The notes beneath the pieces are model-generated. The model was not told the DNA's origin. It was given only the letters and a program-made list of their open reading frames with translations, and ran no database searches. A program made the position numbers and the translations under genes. Shown piece after piece: positions 1 through 5,602 of a stretch of 5,700 nt of DNA. Source of the stretch: Balneolaceae bacterium (GTDB lineage: Bacteria > Bacteroidota > Rhodothermia > Balneolales > Balneolaceae); NCBI GenBank assembly GCA_007129085.1, contig SKWF01000096.1, forward strand, positions 1-5,700, read 5' to 3'. Every line of letters begins with the position of its first letter. Position 1 is the stretch's first letter.

Positions 1-546
1 GCCGGCACGCAGTTGGGCTGCCACGATGGAATTGATATCTATTTTGGAACCTTTGCAAAATCTGTTGCATTGATTGGTGCATTTGTTGCCACCGAACCGA
101 AAGTGATTGAGTTTTTAAAAGCGAATACCAGAAGCCAAATTTTTGCTAAATCCCTGCCGCTGCCGTTGGTAGTTTCAGCCCGGAAACGGCTCCAGCTTAT
201 CAAGGAGCACCCGGAATGGCGGGAGAAACTGTGGGATAACGCCCGTAAACTGCGGGAAGGCCTTCGCGATATCGGCTATAACGTGCTGCCATCAGAAAGC
301 CCGGTTACCCCGGTATTAACGGAGGGAAGTACCGAGCTCTGCACAACCATCATGCGTGAACTCCGCGAAGAGTATGGAGTGTTTGTCAGCGGAGTTGCCT
401 ATCCGGTGGTGCCCAAAGGAATGGTGTTGATCCGGTTGATCCCCACCGCCGGTCATACGGATGAACACATCCAAAAAACACTGAACGCATTTGAAGCGAT
501 TAAACCGATTGTGTTTGAGCAGGCAAAAGAGAAATTGTCTGCATAG
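1..546 (+). CDS. Alpha-oxoamine synthase (KBL/serine palmitoyltransferase-like), C-terminal part
   Basis: This is a PLP-dependent fold-type I enzyme of the family that condenses an amino acid with an acyl-CoA (glycine C-acetyltransferase, 8-amino-7-oxononanoate synthase, serine palmitoyltransferase). The gene enters from the left edge in frame 1, so the N-terminal half is missing and 181 residues are visible. The motif GTFAKS carries the presumed PLP Schiff-base lysine at visible residue 20 (bases 58-60). The C-terminal motif LIRLIPTAGHT holds a conserved arginine (visible residue 145) expected to bind the substrate carboxylate. A serine or alanine next to the lysine and the VVPKG...RLIPTA..T tail resemble the serine-palmitoyltransferase-like enzymes of Bacteroidota more than KBL or BioF, which suggests a sphingolipid-type role. 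Substrate cannot be fixed from this part. It ends in TAG, followed by a 121-base gap. The family call is firm; the SPT reading is tentative. Confidence 0.88.
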   Translation, partial: AGTQLGCHDGIDIYFGTFAKSVALIGAFVATEPKVIEFLKANTRSQIFAKSLPLPLVVSARKRLQLIKEHPEWREKLWDNARKLREGLRDIGYNVLPSESPVTPVLTEGSTELCTTIMRELREEYGVFVSGVAYPVVPKGMVLIRLIPTAGHTDEHIQKTLNAFEAIKPIVFEQAKEKLSA

Positions 547-607
547 TGTGGTCCTGAGATAAAAGACCGGTTGGTAGCCGAAAGAATATTTTTACATCCC
601 TTAAGTT

Positions 608-626
608 GCGGGAAATCCGCGCTTTT
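608..626 (+). terminator. Weak possible hairpin terminator after the synthase gene
   Basis: GCGG (608-611) pairs with CCGC (617-620) around a GAAAT loop, which an extra G-T pair can tighten to three bases. The short run TTTT (623-626) follows. The stem is only 4-5 bp and the T run is short, so this may have no function. It lies 61 bases after the upstream stop and 41 bases before the peptidase start, where a terminator or leader structure would be expected. I see no convincing promoter motif in the rest of the 547-667 gap. Confidence 0.2.
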
Positions 627-667
627 ATGATGTTAGTGCACGTAATCTATCAACCAATCCAATACTT

Positions 668-2749
668 ATGCGAGCAACGTTTCTATCTCTACTGTTTCTA
701 ATTGCAGGAGTCTATCCGGCACAGACTATTGAGGCCCAAAGCGGACTCGATACATTGTCATTGCAATCCATTTTTCACGAGCCGGTGATTCCGGGAGTTC
801 GCCCCTCCCTCCACTCCTTTTCGGGTGATCAGGAATCAATCCTCTTTTCCTGGAACGACAGCTCCTATTACGAAACCGGTATTTATACAATAGGCCTCGA
901 TGGTGAAGGACTTGAATCGGTAGAAGATGCAGAAAGAGTAACACACTCTCCGGACAATCGCCGTATTGCATATACAAAAGATGGAGATATCTACACTGCT
1001 CGGGCCGATGGAAGTGGCGAACGTAAAATTGTAGCATCCAAAGAGAATGACTCTAACCCCACGTGGTCGCCAAACAGCAGAAAAATTGCCTTTCAGCGAG
1101 CGGGGGATGTTTGGGTAACCAATGTATCTACACCGGAATTGGTGCAGGTAACTCAAAAAGGTGAAGATGACCCCAACTTCTCTATCGATTCGTGGGCGGG
1201 TAATAATAAACTGGTTGTGCGACAGACCGATTTTTCTGATGCGCGCACCATCTACTTTCCGGAGTACGAAGGAAAATTTGTGGAGCCGGGCGGATCACCT
1301 CGTGGAATTCCGTCTGTATCTATCTTTACTGCGCATCTGGACGGTAGTGAGATGGATACGCTGAAAACGGGAGTTCACCGTTCATCAACCGGAGCCTCCC
1401 ACTCGGGAAGGTATGTTGCCGTTGATTATGCCGATGCCGCGCTGAAGGATCGCAAAATTATTCTGCACGATTTGAATAGTGGCAGCGAGCAGATAGTGTT
1501 TGAAGACTCAACAGATGGCTGGCTGCACGGTTACTCCATTGAGTTTTCGCCCAGGGCGAACCGCATGATGTTTACGTCTGAGCAAACAGGCTGGAATCAT
1601 ATCTACACGGTGGAGCTTGCCACCGGCGAGGTCACTCAGCACACTTCCGGAGATTATGAAATTACCTGGGCCTCATGGCTTGATGATGATAAAATTGCAT
1701 ATGCAAATAATGAGAGTGATTACGGGTCTCGTCACCTGTTTCTCTATGACGTAAGTGATGGCACAACCGAACAGCTCACCGATCGCGAAGCGTACAGGTA
1801 TCAATTTTCACTGACCCCCGATCGGTCAAAAGTGGTTTATGCGAAGACCTATTTCAACGAGCCGTATGATCTGTTTGTGATGAACTTGGAAAATCCGGAC
1901 GGAGAGCGTCAAATCACACAGTCTGTACCGGATCGATTTTACGAGATAGATTGGCAGAAGGAAGAGTACGTGAGGTTTACCGGGCGAGATGGGGAGACAG
2001 ATCTCTCGATGTCGGTGCTTTACCCTGAGGGGTATGATGAAAATGAGACCTATCCTGTGGTGGTATTTGCCCACGGTGCGGGATCGCTGCAAAATGTGTA
2101 TAAAGGCTGGTCGAACAATTACTGGCGCGAGTATATGTTCCACCAGTATCTGACCCAACGAGACTACATCGTCGTTGAAGTGGATTTTCGCCACAGTACC
2201 GGTTACGGCCGAGATTTTCGGGAGGATGTGACCAACTGGATGGGTAAGTACGAAACAATAGATATTGTAGACGGTCTCGATTGGCTGCAGGAACGTGAAG
2301 GAACACTCGATCTGGATAACGTTGGAATTTATGGCGGAAGCTATGGAGGATTTATGGCTCTGTATGCCGTTACCGACAAGCCGGACCGTTTCCATGCCGC
2401 GGCGGCCCTTCGAAAAGTTACCAATTGGGAAAATTACTACTACGCAAATCCGTGGTACACCCTGCCACGTCTGGGACACCCTGATGAAGACCGGGAGCAT
2501 TACGATCGAAGCTCACCTCTGACGTACGCCTCTGAGCTGGAGCATCCCGTTATTCTGCTCCACGGGCTGAAGGATGATAATGTAGGTGCGCAGGATGCCT
2601 TTCAGTATGCCGAAGAGCTGATCCAAAGCGGCAATACAAATTTCGAAATGATGATCTACCCATCCGAGCGTCACGGTTTTACCAGCCCCCACTCTTGGTA
2701 TGATGAATACCTGCGAATCTTCAACTTCTTTGAGGAGCATTTGAAATAA
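668..2749 (+). CDS. Secreted S9 family peptidase (prolyl oligopeptidase/DPP IV-like)
   Basis: A complete 693-residue serine peptidase, usual length for an S9 enzyme, probably exported to the periplasm or cell surface to cleave short peptides. Residues 1 to about 23 form a signal peptide (MRATF, a hydrophobic core, then AQT or EAQ as cleavage region) and there is no lipobox cysteine. Residues ~50-420 show the repeated TolB/DPP IV-type beta-propeller pattern (for example TWSPNSRKIAF and HSPDNRRIAYTKDGDIY). Residues ~440-693 form the alpha/beta hydrolase domain. The triad is visible: Ser558 in GGSYGG, Asp636 in HGLKDDNV (aligned with the first D of DPP IV GTADDNV) and His669 in SERHGF. The AHGAG segment (His469) marks the oxyanion region. 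The downstream TNWENYYY stretch resembles the DPP IV substrate pocket, but I do not see the propeller double-Glu motif that grips a free N-terminus, so dipeptidyl-peptidase specificity is not established. The ATG at 668 is chosen because it gives an intact signal peptide; no clear ribosome binding site precedes it. A terminator follows, so the gene probably ends its transcript. Confidence 0.93.
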   Translation: MRATFLSLLFLIAGVYPAQTIEAQSGLDTLSLQSIFHEPVIPGVRPSLHSFSGDQESILFSWNDSSYYETGIYTIGLDGEGLESVEDAERVTHSPDNRRIAYTKDGDIYTARADGSGERKIVASKENDSNPTWSPNSRKIAFQRAGDVWVTNVSTPELVQVTQKGEDDPNFSIDSWAGNNKLVVRQTDFSDARTIYFPEYEGKFVEPGGSPRGIPSVSIFTAHLDGSEMDTLKTGVHRSSTGASHSGRYVAVDYADAALKDRKIILHDLNSGSEQIVFEDSTDGWLHGYSIEFSPRANRMMFTSEQTGWNHIYTVELATGEVTQHTSGDYEITWASWLDDDKIAYANNESDYGSRHLFLYDVSDGTTEQLTDREAYRYQFSLTPDRSKVVYAKTYFNEPYDLFVMNLENPDGERQITQSVPDRFYEIDWQKEEYVRFTGRDGETDLSMSVLYPEGYDENETYPVVVFAHGAGSLQNVYKGWSNNYWREYMFHQYLTQRDYIVVEVDFRHSTGYGRDFREDVTNWMGKYETIDIVDGLDWLQEREGTLDLDNVGIYGGSYGGFMALYAVTDKPDRFHAAAALRKVTNWENYYYANPWYTLPRLGHPDEDREHYDRSSPLTYASELEHPVILLHGLKDDNVGAQDAFQYAEELIQSGNTNFEMMIYPSERHGFTSPHSWYDEYLRIFNFFEEHLK

Positions 2750-2782
2750 TTATAGAATCATTTATTTAATAGAATTCAGAAG

Positions 2783-2812
2783 CGCCGGATGATTTAATTG
2801 TCCGGCGTTTTT
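2783..2812 (+). terminator. Intrinsic terminator after the S9 peptidase
   Basis: CGCCGGA (2783-2789) and TCCGGCG (2801-2807) form a perfect 7-bp GC-rich stem around an 11-base AT-rich loop, followed at once by TTTTT (2808-2812). It lies 34 bases after the peptidase stop codon. It separates the peptidase from the LolA-like gene, which therefore needs its own promoter in 2813-2930. There is no T run on the other side, so it should act mainly on rightward transcripts. Confidence 0.85.
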
Positions 2813-2930
2813 AATTTGTTGTATCTTAAAAAGTAGAGAAAGTTGAATTATACTGCGCAACGATTTAGGGAGAACTGCGTAGAAGAGATTAAATGGCTGG
2901 ATGAGTATTTGGTAGCTAAATAGTAGAAAT

Positions 2931-2934
2931 GGAG
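2931..2934 (+). promoter_or_regulatory. Ribosome binding site deciding the LolA-like start
   Basis: GGAG lies six bases before the ATG at 2941 and just inside the alternative ATG at 2929. It is the clearest Shine-Dalgarno-like site in the window and favours the downstream start. Confidence 0.5.
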
Positions 2935-2940
2935 ATAGAG

Positions 2941-3714
2941 ATGAACCCAAAAACCACCATATATAAAATCAGTTTAACACTGGCATTTGTTGGCTTGATG
3001 ATAACTGCCACTCCATCAGCATCTGCTCAGTCATCAGGAGAGATTATACGCGAGATGGAGGATTTGATGCGTGGAGAATCAAGTCGGGCTGAAGTGACTA
3101 TGCGGATTGAGCGTCCCCGCTACAATCGCGATATCACCATGAAGACGTGGGCTCTCGGGGATGATTTTTCGATGATACTGATTACCGCTCCGGCACGCGA
3201 TGAAGGGACAACTTTTCTTCAGCGTCGCAATGAAATTTGGAACTACCAACCTTCCATTGACCGAACTATTAAAATGCCTCCCTCAATGATGTCGCAGTCG
3301 TGGATGGGCTCGGATTTTACGAATGAAGACCTGGTTCGCGAAAGCTCTATGATTGATGAATACGAGCACCGAATTCTTCGGGAGGAAGAGTATAATGGGT
3401 ACGATACATGGGTGCTGGAACTGATCCCCAAACCTGATACTCCGGTAGTCTGGGGCAAGGTGCTAATTTGGGTTGAAAAAGAGAATTATATGCAGCTGCG
3501 GATAGAGAATTTTGATCAGCGAGATGAGCTGGCAAACACCGTAGAGCTAAGTGAGATTAAAGAGATGGATGGCCGGCAAATCCCAACCAGGATGGTAATG
3601 ATACCGGCTGATAAAGAGGATCAGCGAACAATTATGACATACAACCGGATTGAGTTCAACGTGGGACTGGAAGAGTCGTTCTTTACGCAGCAAAATATGA
3701 GAAGAGTTAGGTGA
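2941..3714 (+). CDS. LolA-like outer membrane lipoprotein-sorting protein
   Basis: A complete protein of 257 residues resembling the LolA-like family often annotated as outer membrane lipoprotein-sorting protein. These have a half-barrel fold that binds a lipid or lipoprotein acyl chain and ferries it across the periplasm. Residues 1-29 are a signal peptide with a clear ASA-QS cleavage site; no lipobox cysteine is present, so the mature protein should be a soluble periplasmic carrier. Family-like features include an early amphipathic helix (EIIREMEDLMRG), alternating beta strands, the WNYQPSIDRTIKMPPSMM segment, the QSWMGSDFTNEDLV segment and a late VELSEIKEMDGRQIPTRM strand pair. Start choice: ATG at 2941 has GGAG at 2931-2934 with good spacing; an in-frame ATG at 2929 would add four residues (MEIE) to the signal peptide and lies upstream of that site. 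It lies in the same direction as the FtsX-type permease, a common pairing, but a repeat-flanked antisense gene separates them. Classical LolA function is not proven; the true cargo is unknown. Confidence 0.85.
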   Translation: MNPKTTIYKISLTLAFVGLMITATPSASAQSSGEIIREMEDLMRGESSRAEVTMRIERPRYNRDITMKTWALGDDFSMILITAPARDEGTTFLQRRNEIWNYQPSIDRTIKMPPSMMSQSWMGSDFTNEDLVRESSMIDEYEHRILREEEYNGYDTWVLELIPKPDTPVVWGKVLIWVEKENYMQLRIENFDQRDELANTVELSEIKEMDGRQIPTRMVMIPADKEDQRTIMTYNRIEFNVGLEESFFTQQNMRRVR

Positions 3715-3749
3715 CAGTTTTACAGTTATCAGTGTCAACAGTGTGTCAG
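3715..3749 (+). repeat. CAGT-unit tract, left outer inverted-repeat arm
   Basis: CAGT recurs at 3715, 3723, 3730 and 3739, with a near copy (CAGA) at 3747, a 7-9 base spacing. The tract begins on the base after the stop codon of the LolA-like gene. Its last 27 bases (3723-3749) are the reverse complement of 4277-4303 with three mismatches (24 of 27 identical). Its first part (3723-3735) is also a perfect 13-base inverted match to 3834-3846. It is the outward boundary of the unit holding the antisense four-helix-bundle gene. Confidence 0.8.
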
Positions 3750-3794
3750 AGAATTTTTTTAAATGAATTACCGAATACATTGAAATATTGTTGC

Positions 3795-3857
3795 CACTGA
3801 TAACTGACACACCGGGAAACTGTTGGCACTGACACACTGATAACTGATGCACTGTTT
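3795..3857 (+). repeat. ACTG heptamer repeat cluster, left of the four-helix-bundle gene
   Basis: Units of the form ACTGNNN start at 3796 (ACTGATA), 3803 (ACTGACA), 3819 (ACTGTTG), 3828 (ACTGACA), 3836 (ACTGATA), 3843 (ACTGATG) and 3851 (ACTGTTT), mostly 7-9 bases apart. The 13-mer CACTGATAACTGA is present twice (3795-3807 and 3835-3847). ACTGTTGGCACTGA (3819-3832) and ACTGACACACTGA (3828-3840) both recur exactly on the far side of the gene, at 4284-4297 and 4300-4312. The last unit overlaps the stop codon of the antisense gene (TAA, complement of 3856-3858). Confidence 0.85.
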
Positions 3858-4200
3858 ATTTTCTTGATTTGTTTATAATCGTATATAGAATTTTAGCTAA
3901 TTCATCGGCATCATCATGCATACTCTTAAAAGTTTTTAGATCAATGAAATCTGTGTCTTTTAAAAGTGATAGCCAATACTTCGTTTCTAAACACTCTTTA
4001 TATGAGATAGAAAGCTTGGCTGAAAAATCGGCTTTAGAAATGGCACCATTGGCTTCAGAAATATTTGCGCCAATACTGGTACCACTGCGGAGTAACTGTT
4101 TTGATAAAATAAACTCTTTTTTTTCATTACTTAAATATTGATAGGATTTCACGATTCGAATCGCAAACGCATATGATTTTTTATAAAGATTATTATCCAT
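3856..4200 (-). CDS. Four-helix-bundle protein (23S rRNA intervening-sequence/S23 type)
   Basis: A complete 114-residue protein of the four-helix-bundle family first found encoded by intervening sequences in 23S rRNA genes and also scattered elsewhere in many bacterial genomes. The hallmark is LRSGTSIGANISEANGA (residues ~37-53), followed by a conserved third helix (SAKLSISYKECLETKYWLSLL). Four helices are predictable at about 5-22, 27-50, 55-83 and 87-110. No signal peptide or membrane segment is seen, so it should be cytoplasmic. Family members assemble as oligomers; the DGR accessory protein Avd is a structural relative that binds nucleic acid, but the role of stand-alone copies is unknown. 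The gene lies antisense between two collinear transport genes, is clearly richer in A+T than both, and is flanked on each side by ACTG-type repeats, all of which suggests insertion. The start is the only ATG giving the full first helix; no Shine-Dalgarno site precedes it. Confidence 0.9.
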   Translation of the reverse strand: MDNNLYKKSYAFAIRIVKSYQYLSNEKKEFILSKQLLRSGTSIGANISEANGAISKADFSAKLSISYKECLETKYWLSLLKDTDFIDLKTFKSMHDDADELAKILYTIINKSRK

Positions 4201-4223
4201 GACAGAAAAATTTAAAAGTTATC

Positions 4224-4245
4224 GGTTCAACTACTTATATGAACC
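4224..4245. repeat. Palindrome upstream of the antisense four-helix-bundle gene
   Basis: GGTTCA (4224-4229) and TGAACC (4240-4245) are exact inverted copies around a 10-base AT-rich centre. It is 24 bases upstream of the ATG of the antisense gene, a position that suits an operator or a leader hairpin for that gene. A second small inverted pair, CTGTAA (4245-4250) and TTACAG (4262-4267), adjoins it. There is no T run on either strand long enough to call it a terminator. Function is inferred from position only. Confidence 0.35.
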
Positions 4246-4263
4246 TGTAATACTCTAAACCTT

Positions 4264-4314
4264 ACAGTTTTTTTAACTGTCACACTGTTGGCACTGAAAA
4301 CTGACACACTGAAA
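4264..4314 (+). repeat. ACTG heptamer repeat cluster, right boundary next to the permease
   Basis: Units start at 4276 (ACTGTCA), 4284 (ACTGTTG), 4293 (ACTGAAA), 4300 (ACTGACA) and 4308 (ACTGAAA), again 7-9 bases apart. Compared with 3819-3840 this is a direct repeat with one 7-base unit inserted. Positions 4277-4303 are also the inverted partner of 3723-3749 (24 of 27). A small hairpin, ACAGTT (4264-4269) with AACTGT (4275-4280) around TTTTT, opens the cluster. It ends three bases before the permease ATG and so forms that gene's immediate leader. Confidence 0.85.
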
Positions 4315-4317
4315 AAA

Positions 4318-5535
4318 ATGTACCTAAAACTTGCCTGGCGAAATATCTGGAGGAATAAGCGGCGAACGCTGATTACAATCAGCTCGATTATGTTTGCCGT
4401 GGTGTTTGCTCTTTTCCTGGAGTCGCTGGAACGGGGTGCGCACGATACGATGATCGAAAATATGACCCGCTTCCATACCGGCTACATGCAGGTTCAGGAT
4501 TACAGGTTTGAAAATGAACCTTCGCTGGATAACACATTTTTATATAGTGATGAACTTTCTGACAGAATCTCCGGGGCGGAACAGGTTGAGTACACTATAC
4601 CGCGCATAGAAACTTTTATGCTTGCGGCCGGCGCCGATATTACGCGGGGAGCTTTTGTGCTGGGAATAGATGTAGAACGAGAAGATCGGCTGAATAACCT
4701 GAAGGACCGGTTAACGGAAGGGCGTTTTTTTGAACCGGGTGATGGAACAGTGGTTGTTAGTGAGGGCCTGGCCAACCGCCTGGAGTTAACAGTGGGTGAT
4801 ACACTTGCGCTGTTGGGGCAGGGACGCTTTGGGATGACCGCATCAAACCTGTACGAAATTTCCGGGTTGATGCACCACCCTACCCGCGAAATGAACAACC
4901 AACTTGTATACATGTCGCTGCCGGATGCACAGTGGCTACTGTCTGCCGAAGACCACATTACGGCACTTCTTGTAACTCCCAATCGAACGCGTGATGTAGA
5001 GCGGGTAGCAGAGATGTTGCCATCGGTTTTGCAGGATGATGAACTGGTTGTTAAAACGTGGAGAGAAATGATACCGGAGCTGGTGGAGGCACTGGAGTTT
5101 GATCAAGCTCAGACCCGGCTTATGATGGGAATACTTTACGTGGTCATTGGTTTTGGAATTTTCGGCACCATATTAACCATGACCCTCGAGCGGCTTAGAG
5201 AGTTCGGAATTTTACTCTCAGTGGGGATGAAGCGTATAAAGCTGGCATTTGTGGTATTTATCGAAACGTTTTTCATTACCATTTTGGGAGTATTAGCCGG
5301 TTTCGGTTTGGGAATTTTTCCCATTCTCTACTTTCACTTCAACCCAATTGTTCTTGGCGGAGATATGGAAGATCTGGTGGCGGAGTGGGGAATTGAACCG
5401 GTAATGCCCGCGGCAATAGCCCCCGATATATTTCTTCGTCAGGGGGTCATTATTTTTATACTCACAACCCTTATTTGCCTGTATCCAACCATAAAAATAT
5501 TAACTCTTAAGATACTTGATGCATCAAAAGCATAG
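4318..5535 (+). CDS. ABC transporter permease, FtsX/LolC/E/MacB type
   Basis: A complete 405-residue inner-membrane permease of the FtsX-like family, which moves lipids, lipoproteins or other hydrophobic cargo using force passed across the membrane from a cytoplasmic ATPase. The N-terminus MYLKLAWRNIWRNKRRT is the typical amphipathic start, followed by transmembrane segment 1 (about residues 18-37). A large periplasmic MacB-like core spans roughly 40-265 (including GRFFEPGDGTVVVSEGLA and VGDTLALLG). Segment 2 starts near 269, segment 3 near 307 and segment 4 near 376. The cytoplasmic coupling stretch LERLREFGILLSVGMKR between segments 2 and 3 is the family hallmark. Start choice: the frame stays open back to 4288, but that extension is encoded by the ACTG repeats, so ATG at 4318 is preferred. 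It has an A-rich leader and no Shine-Dalgarno site. With the LolA-like gene it suggests a carrier-plus-permease system; no ATP-binding subunit or second permease is visible here. Cargo unknown. Confidence 0.92.
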   Translation: MYLKLAWRNIWRNKRRTLITISSIMFAVVFALFLESLERGAHDTMIENMTRFHTGYMQVQDYRFENEPSLDNTFLYSDELSDRISGAEQVEYTIPRIETFMLAAGADITRGAFVLGIDVEREDRLNNLKDRLTEGRFFEPGDGTVVVSEGLANRLELTVGDTLALLGQGRFGMTASNLYEISGLMHHPTREMNNQLVYMSLPDAQWLLSAEDHITALLVTPNRTRDVERVAEMLPSVLQDDELVVKTWREMIPELVEALEFDQAQTRLMMGILYVVIGFGIFGTILTMTLERLREFGILLSVGMKRIKLAFVVFIETFFITILGVLAGFGLGIFPILYFHFNPIVLGGDMEDLVAEWGIEPVMPAAIAPDIFLRQGVIIFILTTLICLYPTIKILTLKILDASKA

Positions 5536-5557
5536 TGTAACGCGCAAAGTGCATAGC
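5530..5557 (+). repeat. Period-7 repeat tract (GCATAGT/GCAAAGT/GCATAGC) before the second four-helix-bundle gene
   Basis: Four consecutive 7-base units can be read: GCATAGT (5530), GTAACGC (5537), GCAAAGT (5544) and GCATAGC (5551); the second is degenerate. The first unit includes the last codon and stop codon (GCA TAG) of the permease gene. The tract differs in sequence from the ACTG repeats but has the same period and likewise lies between a normal gene and a four-helix-bundle gene. With only four units the regularity could be partly chance. Confidence 0.55.
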
Positions 5558-5602
5558 GAAACAGTCTACTTAAATTGAAATCATTTAAACTAAATTTAAA
5601 AG

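Larger units (their letters stand above)
3715..4317. mobile_element. Candidate repeat-bounded intergenic unit carrying the four-helix-bundle gene
   Basis: The whole 603-base spacer between the LolA-like and permease genes consists of a CAGT-unit tract, an AT-rich spacer (3750-3794), an ACTG-unit cluster, an antisense four-helix-bundle gene, an AT-rich leader and another ACTG-unit cluster. The outer arms are imperfect inverted repeats and the inner clusters share direct repeats across the gene. No transposase, integrase or reverse transcriptase is encoded. The architecture and the contrast in base composition fit a non-autonomous inserted unit, but mobility is inferred and the exact ends are uncertain. 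The alternative is an ordinary intergenic gene in a repeat-rich spacer. Confidence 0.4.

Noticed and set aside
606..631. Sigma-70-like promoter (TTGCGG and TATGAT) for the peptidase
   Set aside because: The spacing is only 14 bases and the -35 match is poor; promoters in this group also often differ from that consensus.
1826..2500. Long minus-strand frame of 224 residues inside the peptidase
   Set aside because: It lies wholly within the S9 hydrolase region, including bases encoding the catalytic serine, and its translation shows no recognisable domain.
3723..3846. Invertible promoter (13-base inverted repeats 3723-3735 and 3834-3846)
   Set aside because: The arms belong to a wider ACTG/CAGT repeat family, no invertase gene is nearby, and no promoter motif is clear in the 98 bases between them.
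3869..4141. Plus-strand 90-residue reading frame
   Set aside because: It is the opposite-strand shadow of the four-helix-bundle gene, which has clear family motifs.
3856..4200. Avd component of a diversity-generating retroelement
   Set aside because: The protein family is structurally related to Avd, but no reverse transcriptase, template repeat or variable repeat is visible, and neither neighbour has a lectin-type variable domain.
3856..4200. Intervening sequence within a 23S rRNA gene
   Set aside because: The flanks are protein-coding genes and repeats; no rRNA-like sequence is present on either side.
3715..4317. CRISPR-like array
   Set aside because: The repeated units are 7-9 bases and degenerate, with no constant spacer length and no cas genes; a coding sequence occupies the middle.
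4500..4982. Minus-strand 160-residue frame inside the permease
   Set aside because: It is antisense to the periplasmic domain of the permease, rich in Ser and Arg as expected for a shadow frame, with no motif.
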